The position numbers were made by a program, and so were the translations under genes. Under the pieces are notes generated by a model that saw nothing but the letters and a program-made list of their open reading frames with translations, ran no database searches and had not been told where the DNA came from. A DNA stretch of 64,000 nucleotides from Paraburkholderia unamae. Lineage in GTDB: Bacteria; Pseudomonadota; Gammaproteobacteria; Burkholderiales; Burkholderiaceae. The stretch lies in assembly GCF_003268775.1 (NCBI RefSeq), contig NZ_QLSU01000006.1:62001-126000 (forward strand), read 5' to 3'. Shown here in pieces: positions 30,297-38,745 of this stretch (position 1 is its first letter; every line of letters begins with the position of its first letter).

Positions 30297-30494
30297 ATGC
30301 CCTCCCATCCATCCGCCGGGCCGACCGGCAACGCTCCCGACGCCACGCGCCCTTCCAACGGTACGACCGGCCAACCCGATCGGCCGCCCGGTCAGACGGG
30401 CCTCCCAAATCCGGCCCCCGACGACCTGCCTGACGCCGACGCGGCCGAGCCTGAGCCGCACGAACATCTCCCGTCCAGAAGCGACGACAACTGA
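30297..30494 (+). CDS. Small Pro/Asp-rich hypothetical protein
   Basis: A 65-residue frame with an AGGAG leader placed 12 bases before the ATG at 30297. The product is Pro-, Asp-, Gly- and Thr-rich (MPSHPSAGPTGNAPDATRPS...) and probably disordered and acidic. Such small proline-rich frames can also arise by chance in GC-rich DNA, so confidence is moderate. It lies 152 bases after katG with no sign of shared function. Confidence 0.4.
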   Translation: MPSHPSAGPTGNAPDATRPSNGTTGQPDRPPGQTGLPNPAPDDLPDADAAEPEPHEHLPSRSDDN

Positions 30495-31081
30495 TTCGGC
30501 ACCGCCGGTGCCGGGCGTCGGCTTGTCATCCACCTGCAACACCCGCTCGCCATGTCCTCCCGCGAGGACTGGCGGGTTTCTTGTTGGTAGCTCCCTGAAG
30601 GTAGCTCCCTGAACGGACAATTCTTCTGGCTCCAGTCCCTACACCCGTCGCCGCAACGCGCCCTCCGGACCAGATACTCACTTGAACAGAAGCGGGACTG
30701 GCGGATACAGGGTACCCGGTGCGTGCAAGCAGCATCCGGAGGCGGAGATGGACGAGGTCGCTCTTGAGGGATGTTGTGCGGACGTCGGCATGCTCTGGCG
30801 GGACCCGCCGCGGGGTGCCGCTGCGCGGCTGACGCAACATGTCATCGCGTGGTGGAGCGGCCGGCACGTCGTTTTCGCATCCCTGCGCGATGTCCGGCCA
30901 GAAAACTCACTGTAGACATGACTGTCACCAATAGGCCGCCTCAACGCGACATAGTACCGATGATTGTCCCGCTGGTGCAACAATTCATCGCGCCCGGATG
31001 GATTTATCCAGTCCTGATTACCCCGGAGAATGGCCTCACTCGCGCCACACTGCGCGCCCCAAACTGAAGCCTGAGACCACG
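30495..31081. other. 587-bp gap before the azoreductase gene
   Basis: Short open frames are present but none has a good start or protein-like composition. A small tandem repeat GGTAGCTCCCTGAA is visible at about 30587-30614 (two copies). The AzoR promoter is expected near 30900-31060, where the sequence is AT-richer. Confidence 0.45.
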
Positions 31082-31678
31082 ATGACCACGATCCTGCAAA
31101 TCAATTCCGCCGCCCGCTCGCAAGGCGCCCAGTCGACGCTCCTCATCAACGAATTGACGGAGAAGCTGCAACAATCGAATCCGGGTGCGCAAGTCGTCAC
31201 GCGCAACCTCCAGGCCGAGCCGCTGCCGCACCTCGACGACGCCATTCTTGGCGCGTTCTTCACGCCTGCCGAGCAGCGCACGCCGGAGCAGCAGGCTATC
31301 GCCGCACGCAGTGAAGCGCTCATCGCAGAATTGCAAGCCGCGGACGTTATTGTGATCGGCGCGCCGATGTACAACTTCGGCATTTCGTCGCAACTGAAGA
31401 CGTATTTCGACTTCATCGCGCGAGCCGGCATTACGTTCCGGTATACCGCAAACGGCCCCGAAGGCCTCGTTACGGGCAAGAAGGTCTACGTTGTGACGGC
31501 GCGCGGCGGCAAGTATCACGGTACCCCGCACGACAGTCAGACGCCGTACCTGACCTCGTTCCTCGGCTTCCTCGGCATGACCGATGTGAGCTTCATCCAC
31601 GCTGAAGGCCTGGCGATGGGCCCGGACGCAGCGAGCGCGGCGCTCGCTTCCGCCCGCGAGGCGATTGCCGCCGTGTAA
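31082..31678 (+). CDS. azoR: FMN-dependent NADH-azoreductase (AzoR-like)
   Basis: A 198-residue flavodoxin-fold quinone/azo reductase. The start [19 protein letters not shown] holds the phosphate-binding loop, and [17 protein letters not shown] is the flavin-contacting MYNF motif typical of AzoR. The Gly-rich TARGGKYHG follows where family members have a similar loop. It should reduce quinones or azo compounds with NADH and protect against quinone stress. The chosen ATG directly follows CCACG; the longer frame from 30998 lacks family similarity. A strong terminator follows within 60 bases, so this is a single-gene unit. Confidence 0.93.
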   Translation: MTTILQINSAARSQGAQSTLLINELTEKLQQSNPGAQVVTRNLQAEPLPHLDDAILGAFFTPAEQRTPEQQAIAARSEALIAELQAADVIVIGAPMYNFGISSQLKTYFDFIARAGITFRYTANGPEGLVTGKKVYVVTARGGKYHGTPHDSQTPYLTSFLGFLGMTDVSFIHAEGLAMGPDAASAALASAREAIAAV

Positions 31679-31735
31679 GGACTGCCCGCTCGCCGCCGCC
31701 GCGGTGGCTCCTGACGGCGGTGGGTCGATGCAGTG

Positions 31736-31770
31736 AAAAACGCCACTGGCTTGTGCCAGTGGCGTTTTTT
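31736..31770 (+). terminator. Rho-independent terminator after azoR
   Basis: A perfect 10-base stem CGCCACTGGC / GCCAGTGGCG with a TTGT loop (31741-31764), preceded by five A and followed by six T. The A and T flanks make it usable in both directions. Confidence 0.92.
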
Positions 31771-32188
31771 CTTGTTCATCGGCCGTCTTCGGTCTGCCGA
31801 CAGCAGAGCAAAGTTAGTTGAAAAATCAATGAAACGAACAAGCAGTTACCCGCTGCGGACCTGTGCTGTTTGATGTGCTCATGCCAGTCTCCTTTCGATT
31901 GAAGTGAGATTCAGTTTGTGCTCTGAACAACGGGCGATAGTCGACCCTGAGCAGCCTCTCGAACGGGCACTACGCCAATGTCTGCTTTCATTGAGTACGA
32001 CTTCCGGGGCATCTTCCCCCGTTTGCGGAGCATGGCCAGCGTCCTCGGACGGCCCACACTCTACTCGCCCTGGTTGCCCGACAATCCGGGCCGCCAGATT
32101 TAAACAGGCATTGGCGACTCAACGACGCATACAAATTGCTTTCAATGTCATTTATAGTTGATTTATCAACTTGATTGACGGAGGAGTG
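31771..32188. other. AT-richer gap with palindrome upstream of a winged-helix gene
   Basis: No gene is supported. Composition is AT-richer than the neighbouring DNA, especially 32100-32175, and it ends in the operator-like palindrome at 32156-32171. Confidence 0.5.
32156..32171. promoter_or_regulatory. Palindrome, candidate operator of the downstream winged-helix gene
   Basis: AGTTGAT-TT-ATCAACT has perfect 7-base arms and a two-base centre. It ends 17 bases before the ATG at 32189, where a bound dimer would block expression. Autoregulation by the encoded helix-turn-helix protein is inferred. Confidence 0.5.
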
Positions 32189-32524
32189 ATGACAACCGGG
32201 CAACAATTTGTCGGAACATTGGAAGCGCGATTGCTGGATGTGCTGGCTGATGGAGCGCAACAGAGCGCCGCGCAGTTGGCCGCCGCCTCGGGTGTAGCTG
32301 GCCGGCGACTCACAAACGCGCTTAGGGCACTAGTGTTGAGTGGCGACGTGCATGTTTCGCAGCGCGACAGCCGAAGTGGCGAGCGTCATTTCAAGCGTGG
32401 TCTGGCACCCGTCAAAGACCGAACACCACGTATGCAAACTGCGAAAAAGTCGCCCACGATGGACCCGGTCTCCGCGGCCTTTCATGCGATGGTCGCCCTT
32501 GGACACCACCCTGAGCAATGCTGA
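32189..32524 (+). CDS. Small winged-helix DNA-binding protein
   Basis: A 111-residue protein whose first 65 residues look like a winged helix (LLDVLADGAQQSAAQLAAAS, then RRLTNALRALVLSGDVHVSQ, then a wing RDSRSGERHFKR). The C-terminal third is basic and less structured. A GAGGAG ribosome-binding site stands right before the ATG at 32189. The stop region overlaps the next gene by 7 bases, so the two are coupled. Composition is somewhat AT-richer than the window average, which may mean acquisition. Its targets are unknown, and the palindrome just upstream suggests self-control. Confidence 0.65.
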   Translation: MTTGQQFVGTLEARLLDVLADGAQQSAAQLAAASGVAGRRLTNALRALVLSGDVHVSQRDSRSGERHFKRGLAPVKDRTPRMQTAKKSPTMDPVSAAFHAMVALGHHPEQC

Positions 32525-32805
32525 TCATGAACTGCAAACCTAAAATTGTTCACTGGGAGGACGTTGAACCTACGCGTTCTTTCCTGAAGTATTCGATTCC
32601 TGCCGGGGATCTTGGTCTGTGCCTGGACGAATGGCCCCTGTTCCTCGAAACGAGCATGGGTAGCGGCAAGCCATTCGAGCGCATGCAGCGGCTGGAAGAG
32701 GGGACCTTGTACCGGCAGGGCAGAGATCTCGTCCTGCTTGTGCTTGAGCGGAAGGTCCGGTCAGGTCCCTTTCGGGAAAAAGTCCTCTCGATGGGTGTTT
32801 CTTGA
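32518..32805 (+). CDS. Hypothetical protein coupled to the winged-helix gene
   Basis: A 95-residue frame overlapping the end of the winged-helix gene by 7 bases; the start could be the ATG at 32518 or at 32527. The product (PKIVHWEDVEPTRSFLKYSI...) is compact, charged and without membrane segments. The tight overlap suggests it works with the DNA-binding protein, as in a regulator-effector or toxin-antitoxin pair, but no family was recognised to support that. Confidence 0.55.
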   Translation: MLIMNCKPKIVHWEDVEPTRSFLKYSIPAGDLGLCLDEWPLFLETSMGSGKPFERMQRLEEGTLYRQGRDLVLLVLERKVRSGPFREKVLSMGVS

Positions 32806-33027
32806 CGAATCAGGATAAGCAGTCTTTATTTCACACTCCTCAGAGCAATCCGCCGTTCCGGGAAAAGCCGCTTTGCGAACAGACCTTTGACATCGCGGCA
32901 CCGCACTTTACAGTGTGGCTGGCACAACAGCGAATACTCGTGGCATTCGTCGGCTCCCAGAAACGACCGGTGCCGTCGCGCCGATTGGTTGAACCCACAA
33001 TGAGCGCGCTCAACGCACCGCCGCGGG

Positions 33028-33936
33028 TCAGCCCGTTTCCATCGACTCCGCCGTGGAGTCGCCGCGCATATTGAGGCGCTCGTATTCTGCGATCAGTTGC
33101 GCGCCAAATAACATCAGCGTCGCGAGCGCTTCGAGGCTGAACAGCACAACAATCGCCGTCGTCAGCGACCCATAGACGACGTTCACCTGCGAAAGCTTCG
33201 CGAAGTACCAAACCAGCACGCGTCGGGTGATTTCCCACAGAACCGTGGCCGCAAGCGCGCCGACGAGCGCATGCCGTAGTGTCGTGCGTCCCGCCGGGAT
33301 CACAAAATAGATTGCCGTCAGCACGAATATCTCGCCCGCAAGGCCGCACAGATAGAGCACGACGCGGGTCACGCCAGTCAATAACACCCCATAGCCGAAC
33401 AGATCGATGCTACCGGTCGCAATAGCCCGCAGGCCGCTGGAGACGAGCGTCACGAGCAGCACACCGAGACCTAGTGACAGGCTGAAGAGATAGGGCAGGA
33501 TTGCCGACAGCAGGAAGTGCCTGCGCCGGACCTCGACGCGATGCACGAAGATGATTGACAGGGCATTCTCCAGAACCGTGAACGCAAGCGAACTGAAAAA
33601 GATCATCGTGATGACGAGGTACCAGCCGACCACGGAGCGATGCTCGAAAAAGGTCGTGAGCTCACGCACGAGTGCTTTTGACTGCCCCGGTATCAGCCAT
33701 TCGAGCAGCCGTCCTAGCGTGTCGAACAGCAACGGCTCGCCGATGAAGTGACCGCACGTGATTACAACGAGGATGAGCAGCGGCACGATTGACAGCAACG
33801 CGTAATAGGCGATGGCGCCCGCGAGCAGGAGCCCCTGGTTTTGACGGAACGCGATGCAGACCTGGAATAAGAATCGCGCTGGATGCGCCGCAACAAAGCG
33901 CAACGCGCGCTTGCCTGTCTCATCGGTTGTGTTCAC
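33028..33936 (-). CDS. YihY/BrkB family inner-membrane protein
   Basis: A 302-residue membrane protein of the YihY/virulence-factor-BrkB family. It has about six hydrophobic segments, a family-type opening (GAIAYYALLSIVPLLILVVI) and the closing motif VVYGSLTTAIVVLFSLEALA. The function of the family is poorly defined; a transport or envelope role is likely, and the old RNase BN assignment is no longer accepted. It is transcribed alone and leftwards. Confidence 0.88.
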   Translation of the reverse strand: MNTTDETGKRALRFVAAHPARFLFQVCIAFRQNQGLLLAGAIAYYALLSIVPLLILVVITCGHFIGEPLLFDTLGRLLEWLIPGQSKALVRELTTFFEHRSVVGWYLVITMIFFSSLAFTVLENALSIIFVHRVEVRRRHFLLSAILPYLFSLSLGLGVLLVTLVSSGLRAIATGSIDLFGYGVLLTGVTRVVLYLCGLAGEIFVLTAIYFVIPAGRTTLRHALVGALAATVLWEITRRVLVWYFAKLSQVNVVYGSLTTAIVVLFSLEALATLMLFGAQLIAEYERLNMRGDSTAESMETG

Positions 33937-34189
33937 ATCAGGCTCCGCCCGTTCATTGCACTCGCGCCGCCCTCATCGCACGCGTTGAACGCGGCGCGCG
34001 CGGTTCACTCCGCGCAAGCCGCCGCACCGTCACGCCAGGCACCACGCCATTGCCGCGGCGCGCGGCTGCACCGCAAGTCCGTTCGCTGACAGCCCATCGC
34101 GGGCGAGATCCGTTGCATCGAGCGCGGGGTTATCCGATCTTACGGCGACCAGAGCCGGCCGCGTAGTGTAGCGACAGGGCATGCCGCGT

Positions 34190-35614
34190 TCAGAGGAAGT
34201 TCCTGATTAACATCGTCACCCACCACCAGGCACCGCCGCACCCCGCGGCCCGGCAGCGCGCATCGGGATCCGCCAGAAGGCGGCCATTGGCGTCGATCAC
34301 CGAACTTGAGTTGCGCAGGAAGTACGCCACGCTGTCTTGCAAGGGATCGAGCCCGTCTTCAGGGATATCCATCCACAGCCCGTTTTCGGTATTCAAGTGG
34401 GCCGACAGCGAATCGAAATTGAAACTGCCGAGATAATATCGATGGCCGTCGATGACGACCAGCTTGGCGTGCATCATGCGGTTCTCCGGATCGGAATATT
34501 CGCGCACCTCGATCCCGGCATTCACCAAGCCGGGCAGATCGTTGGCGTAGGCGCGCCCGACTGCGGGGAATTCCTGCGTGATGCTCGCCAGCGAGGCACT
34601 TACCAGGATCACGTGGACACCTTCGCGCCGCTTGCGCTCAAGCGCCTCGCGCAGTTCCGGCACCAGGATCAGGTAGGGGTTGATGATCAGGATTTCGTGC
34701 TGCGCCGTATCGAACGCTTGTAGCATGTCCTGCAACGTGCCTGGCGAACGCTTGTCAGGCCAGTCGTGGACATAGCGCAGGCGCTCGCAGGCGATCGGCA
34801 TCCAGGCGGGATCAAAATATGCCCCGGGAGCGGGCGCTGCGACGGGATCATTGGGCGTATCGGAGGCCGTGGGTGTATCGGTCGCGGCCTGGTCCGTCGC
34901 CGGGGTTGCAGCATCGAGCGGAGCCAGCAGCCATTCGCGCCAATAATGGATGCGCGCCGGGTCCAGCGTCGGATAACCCTGCGAGTCGCGATAAGGACTT
35001 TCGAGTTTGAGAAATTTTTCCGGCTCGGGGCGAACCACTTCCGGGCTATTCCAGAACAGGGCGAAATGCTGGTACATGGCGTGCAGGGAGGACGCATCCT
35101 GGCCGGCGTCGCCCGACACCATCAGATCGCGCTCGCTGAGCCAGTTGCGGAAGCTCTCATCCCAGATCGAGGTACTGCCGATCACGCCCGTGTCGCCAAC
35201 CAGGAACAGCTTGTCGTGCATGCGATGCGAAATCTCGACGAGATTGGATCGTGGATGGAAGATTCGGAGTTCAATGCCGGGAGCCACCTCGTGCAGGGCG
35301 ACGATGAGTTCGTCCTCGAACGGGTAGTGCGGCTCGGGGCCGATGCCGTCGATCAGCAGCTTGACCGGCACGCCTCGGCGCGCAGCTTCGACCAGATGAC
35401 GCAACAGCAGGCCGCCGGTCTGATCGATTTCGAAGATGTAGGCGAGGATGCGGATCTGTTCGGTAGGCGTGGCACGGTCGACCAGCGCAATGCGCGACTG
35501 CATCAACTGACCGTCGTCAAGACTGGCGACCAGGTCGACACATTGCGCGTGGCCGTGCTGAGAAGAGGCAAACACGCATGCCAGAATGAGCGCCAGGCTT
35601 CTTGTTGTGGTCAT
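34190..35614 (-). CDS. Exported phospholipase D-like protein
   Basis: A 474-residue protein with a signal peptide (MTTTRSLALILACVFASSQHGHAQ) and two phospholipase D modules. The second HKD motif is canonical (MMHAKLVVIDG followed by GSFNFDSLSAH). The first is unusual: MHDKLFLVGDTGVIGSTSIW has Gly where the usual Asp stands and the Asp one place later. A Pro/Ala/Thr/Asp-rich spacer of about 35 residues (around 240-275) separates the modules, and the C-terminal end has a CRAAGCGG pair. Probably a periplasmic or secreted phosphodiesterase acting on phospholipids or cardiolipin synthesis; this is inference. Confidence 0.85.
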   Translation of the reverse strand: MTTTRSLALILACVFASSQHGHAQCVDLVASLDDGQLMQSRIALVDRATPTEQIRILAYIFEIDQTGGLLLRHLVEAARRGVPVKLLIDGIGPEPHYPFEDELIVALHEVAPGIELRIFHPRSNLVEISHRMHDKLFLVGDTGVIGSTSIWDESFRNWLSERDLMVSGDAGQDASSLHAMYQHFALFWNSPEVVRPEPEKFLKLESPYRDSQGYPTLDPARIHYWREWLLAPLDAATPATDQAATDTPTASDTPNDPVAAPAPGAYFDPAWMPIACERLRYVHDWPDKRSPGTLQDMLQAFDTAQHEILIINPYLILVPELREALERKRREGVHVILVSASLASITQEFPAVGRAYANDLPGLVNAGIEVREYSDPENRMMHAKLVVIDGHRYYLGSFNFDSLSAHLNTENGLWMDIPEDGLDPLQDSVAYFLRNSSSVIDANGRLLADPDARCRAAGCGGAWWWVTMLIRNFL

Positions 35615-35865
35615 GATGTGGCGAACGGGTTCGATGTGTCTCCGGCGCTACGTCCTTGAAGGTCTGGAAGGCTTTGTCGCGTTCGAGCGGTCAAGTAGCT
35701 CGCTGTTACGACGGCGAATCTCTGTACATCAGGCACGCAGTGGACAGGACATCGGCGCAGTTGAAAGAACGGCTTTCCAGAATGTCCGAATGTCCGATTG
35801 TCGCCGATCTATGAGCACTGTTCCATCGTCCGAGCCTGAGCGGCAACCGCCTCCTGCGGCCGCCC

Positions 35866-35876
35866 GAAGCCGACCC
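35866..35876 (+). repeat. Intergenic repeat core, copy 3
   Basis: GAAGCCGACCC preceded by GCCGCCC and followed by GTTTCCGTCATTTTG. The 3' flank resembles the CTTCTCGGTCATTC flank of the copy at 45768. Confidence 0.4.
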
Positions 35877-36098
35877 GTTTCCGTCATTTTGAGCCTCTAC
35901 GCTGCCGCGACAATTTCCAGGGCGATTCTGACGCAAGGCGCTACGCGTAGCGGACACCGCTGCACCTGTTACATGTCCAGGCGTTCGCTACGGGGCTTGC
36001 GGAATCCTCAAAAAACGCGCGGCATCGATCGGGGCGGGAATCCACATAAGGGGGGCTCCGGTGCGAGCCGTTAGAGCGTGTCCACGCATGAAATGAAA

Positions 36099-36117
36099 CG
36101 TCCAAGCTTATTGGACG
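36099..36117. repeat. Short inverted repeat
   Basis: CGTCCAA-GCTTA-TTGGACG, perfect 7-base arms with a 5-base loop, in the gene-free stretch about 240 bases before the protease gene. It could be a hairpin or an operator; no T run follows. Confidence 0.35.
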
Positions 36118-36358
36118 ATTCTATGTCGCTTGCATTCTATGGGCTTCTTTGCTGGCGGCCGCAGTCTGGTCGCGCTGTGTTCCTGTGCCGGAATGCCATT
36201 TCTAACGTTACGAAACGTGCAATGACCTGCTGCGATCCGGCACGCGTTCGGCGCACATTTTCAAATGGTCGGATATAACGCCTGTGATACGGAGTCCGAA
36301 TGTTGCCAGCCATGCAGGACGCATGGCACGGAACATGCGCTAATTCGCAGGGGAAGGA

Positions 36359-38197
36359 ATGAGAGAAACCGAACCCGAACCGATGTCTCGCGAGATGCCG
36401 TGGCAACCGGGGAGGGCGGCCGCCGCACGGCAATCGTGGCGATGTCTGCGAAAACTCGCGGCCCTCAGCATGCTGCTTGTGGCGGCCGCGTGCGGCGACA
36501 GCACCGCGCCGCATCCCGGCGACCCGCTCCTCCAGTACGAGTGGTACGTGCAGAACACCGGCCAGGATGTATTTACGGGCGTGCCGGGCACACCAGGCAT
36601 CGACCTCGACGTGATGAACGTGTGGCACCAGGGCATCACGGGTTCGGGTGTCAATGTGATGGTCGTGGATAGCGGCGTCGAGATTGCTCACCCTGACCTG
36701 CAAAACCGCATCGACAGTTCGATGCTCCGCAACTTCGATCCGGCAGCGGCCAACCCGGGCGACCCGACGCCGCTCGCAAACGGGGTCGCCCGTGAAGCGC
36801 ACGGCACCGAAGTGGCCGGCATCATCGCAGCCTCGGCGGACAACGGCCTGGGCGGGCGCGGCGTGGCATTCAATGCGTCGCTGGGCGCCGTGCGCTTTCT
36901 GTGCAATGGGTGCCAGTTGCCGGTCAACCTGTTCAGCATTTATGGCGGCGCGCCCTTTTCGCAGGCCGTGGACGTTTTCAATGCCTCGTATGGCGCCACT
37001 TACGACAGTCCGGAGCCCTTCAACATTGGAGTCGACTACACGAGTGTCGTGATTCAGCATCTCGAGACGATGCGCAATGGTCTCGGCGCGACGCGCGTCC
37101 AGTCGGCCGGCAACGAGTTTCAGGACGCGAGCGACCTGGATCCCGCGCTGTGCGCGAATGCCATGAAGTATGGCGTCACGTGCTTCAGCGCGAACAACGA
37201 CCCGCAGCGCACCATGCCCCAGGTCGTCACTGTGGCCGCGGTCAACGCCTCTGGCGTGCACTCGAGCTATTCGTCCGGCGGCGCGAATGTGCTCGTCTCC
37301 GGTCTCGGTGGTGAATTCGGCTTTGCAGCGAATCCTTATGGATATCCGGCAGGCCCGGGGCTCGTCACAACCGATCTGACGACATGCTCACAAGGCACAT
37401 CCAATACGTCGGCGGTGAACGCGCTATCGAATCCGTTCGACGTGCCGGGCTCGTCAATCAACCAGCAACTCAATGCCGGCTGCGAATACACCGCAAGCAT
37501 GAATGGGACGTCTGCCGCAGCACCCACCGTCAGTGCCGTGATCGCACTGATGCTTCAGGTCAACCCGCAGCTTACGTGGCGCGACATCCGGACGATCCTG
37601 ATGAAAACCGCACGCCGGATCGACGCGCAGCGGGTTCCGGTCGCTGTCGAGTTCGCTTCTGGCCAGCAGTACGAACCGGAACCGGCATGGACGCGAAACG
37701 CAGCGGGCTTCTGGTTCGATAACCTCTATGGATTCGGCCTCGTCGATGCGACAGCGGCCGTCAACATGGCGCGTGGATACGGTACACAGCTCACCGGCTC
37801 GATGCTCGAAAACGGGGGCGGCGTCACGCTTACGGAAGACGGTTCGGGGGAGCCTGTGCCGCAAGCCAGCGCGACCGGGCTCGAAGTCGATGTGCCCGTG
37901 AGCGGCCCGGCGCACACGGTCGAATTCGTGCAGGTGATGATCAGCATGCCACAGGCGAACCCCAGCGACCTTGCCATCGAACTGATATCGCCCTCTGGCA
38001 CGCGCAGCGTGCTACAGAATGCGTATAACGGCTTCGAGAACGACACCATGGAGGTGGAAAACTGGGTGCTCGCCTCCAATGCGTTCAATGGAGAAAGCGC
38101 ACAAGGCACGTGGAAGGTGCGCTTCATCGACGTCGACACGCGCGAGGGCGAGCCAATGCGTGCGCAAACCGTGGCGCTCGATGTGATGGGTCACTGA
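36359..38197 (+). CDS. Exported kexin-like S8 serine protease with P domain
   Basis: A 612-residue subtilisin-family protease. A lipoprotein-like signal ends at Cys45 (LSMLLVAAAC); the body begins DPLLQYEWYVQNTGQD as in kexin-type enzymes. The triad is Asp104 (VVDSGVEIAHP), His148 (EAHGTEVAGI) and Ser385 (NGTSAAAPT), with the oxyanion Asn252 in SAGNEF. A C-terminal proprotein-convertase P domain covers about 495-612. Only about 15 residues separate Cys45 from the catalytic domain, so the usual 80-residue propeptide is absent. ATG 36359 lies directly after AAGGA; ATG 36383 is an equally good start. The next gene, 17 bases on, encodes a small exported protein. Confidence 0.9.
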   Translation: MRETEPEPMSREMPWQPGRAAAARQSWRCLRKLAALSMLLVAAACGDSTAPHPGDPLLQYEWYVQNTGQDVFTGVPGTPGIDLDVMNVWHQGITGSGVNVMVVDSGVEIAHPDLQNRIDSSMLRNFDPAAANPGDPTPLANGVAREAHGTEVAGIIAASADNGLGGRGVAFNASLGAVRFLCNGCQLPVNLFSIYGGAPFSQAVDVFNASYGATYDSPEPFNIGVDYTSVVIQHLETMRNGLGATRVQSAGNEFQDASDLDPALCANAMKYGVTCFSANNDPQRTMPQVVTVAAVNASGVHSSYSSGGANVLVSGLGGEFGFAANPYGYPAGPGLVTTDLTTCSQGTSNTSAVNALSNPFDVPGSSINQQLNAGCEYTASMNGTSAAAPTVSAVIALMLQVNPQLTWRDIRTILMKTARRIDAQRVPVAVEFASGQQYEPEPAWTRNAAGFWFDNLYGFGLVDATAAVNMARGYGTQLTGSMLENGGGVTLTEDGSGEPVPQASATGLEVDVPVSGPAHTVEFVQVMISMPQANPSDLAIELISPSGTRSVLQNAYNGFENDTMEVENWVLASNAFNGESAQGTWKVRFIDVDTREGEPMRAQTVALDVMGH

Positions 38198-38214
38198 GCG
38201 ACGAGGGAACGGCA

Positions 38215-38700
38215 ATGAACAGCATCGTCACACGACTTCTCACGGCAACCGCCGCGCTGCTGGTGTGCACCGCGCTCGCGCAGGCTCAGGATGCGACGTT
38301 GAAGCAGGGCATGCGCGCAAGCACGGCCGAGGTTCAGTCACTCGCGCGGACGCTGCCGGTCACCATTGGCAAGAGCCGCGTGTGGCCGATGCCAAACGCA
38401 CCCGCGCTCGACGCGGACGGCATCGTTCAGTTGAATGCCACCCTCGTGATCCGCGCAAACGACCGGCGCGTGGGCCTGAGCTCGAACGATCTCGTCGTGA
38501 TCTACGCGGATACCGGCGCCGTGAGCGCGGCCGCGAGCGGCCTCGCGCAGCAGGTGAGCGCATTTCCGACGCTGGGCGTGACCGTGCTGAAAGTGAGCAC
38601 TTTCGCGCAACTGCAACCGCTCTATCAGACCCTCTCGGCGAAGTTTCCGGGCGCGCAGTTCGACTTGCCGGTGAGCTATGCGAAACAGCGCGCGCAATAG
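38215..38700 (+). CDS. Exported protein, possible separate propeptide/inhibitor of the S8 protease
   Basis: A 161-residue protein with a signal peptide (MNSIVTRLLTATAALLVCTA, cleaved near AQAQ). The C-terminal 60 residues (AFPTLGVTVLKVSTFAQLQP, then TLSAKFPGAQFDLPVSYAKQ) resemble the beta-alpha-beta end of subtilisin propeptides and I9 inhibitors, where a strand of the form VVVKV is followed by a helix and then a VEYVEPN-like tail. The likeness is by eye only. The ATG at 38215 follows GAGGGAACGGCA, 17 bases after the protease gene. The position fits a chaperone or inhibitor acting in trans on the upstream protease. Confidence 0.6.
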   Translation: MNSIVTRLLTATAALLVCTALAQAQDATLKQGMRASTAEVQSLARTLPVTIGKSRVWPMPNAPALDADGIVQLNATLVIRANDRRVGLSSNDLVVIYADTGAVSAAASGLAQQVSAFPTLGVTVLKVSTFAQLQPLYQTLSAKFPGAQFDLPVSYAKQRAQ

Positions 38701-38745
38701 CGGCTGCGCCCACGTGCCGGCTACGCGCAACCTCGGGAGCCGAGC

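Larger units (their letters stand above)
35615..36358. other. 744-bp gene-free region
   Basis: Long frames occur on both strands but are Arg/Ser-rich and have no recognisable start or domain. The region contains an intergenic repeat core (35866-35876), a short inverted repeat at 36099-36117 and the promoter side of the S8 protease gene, with AT-rich sequence at 36170-36320. Confidence 0.5.

Noticed and set aside
30682..30915. 77-residue frame before azoR
   Set aside because: No clear ribosome-binding site and unconvincing composition; left unannotated.
35586..36074. 162-residue plus-strand frame after the phospholipase gene
   Set aside because: Ser/Arg-rich, no good start, overlaps an intergenic repeat copy; treated as non-coding.
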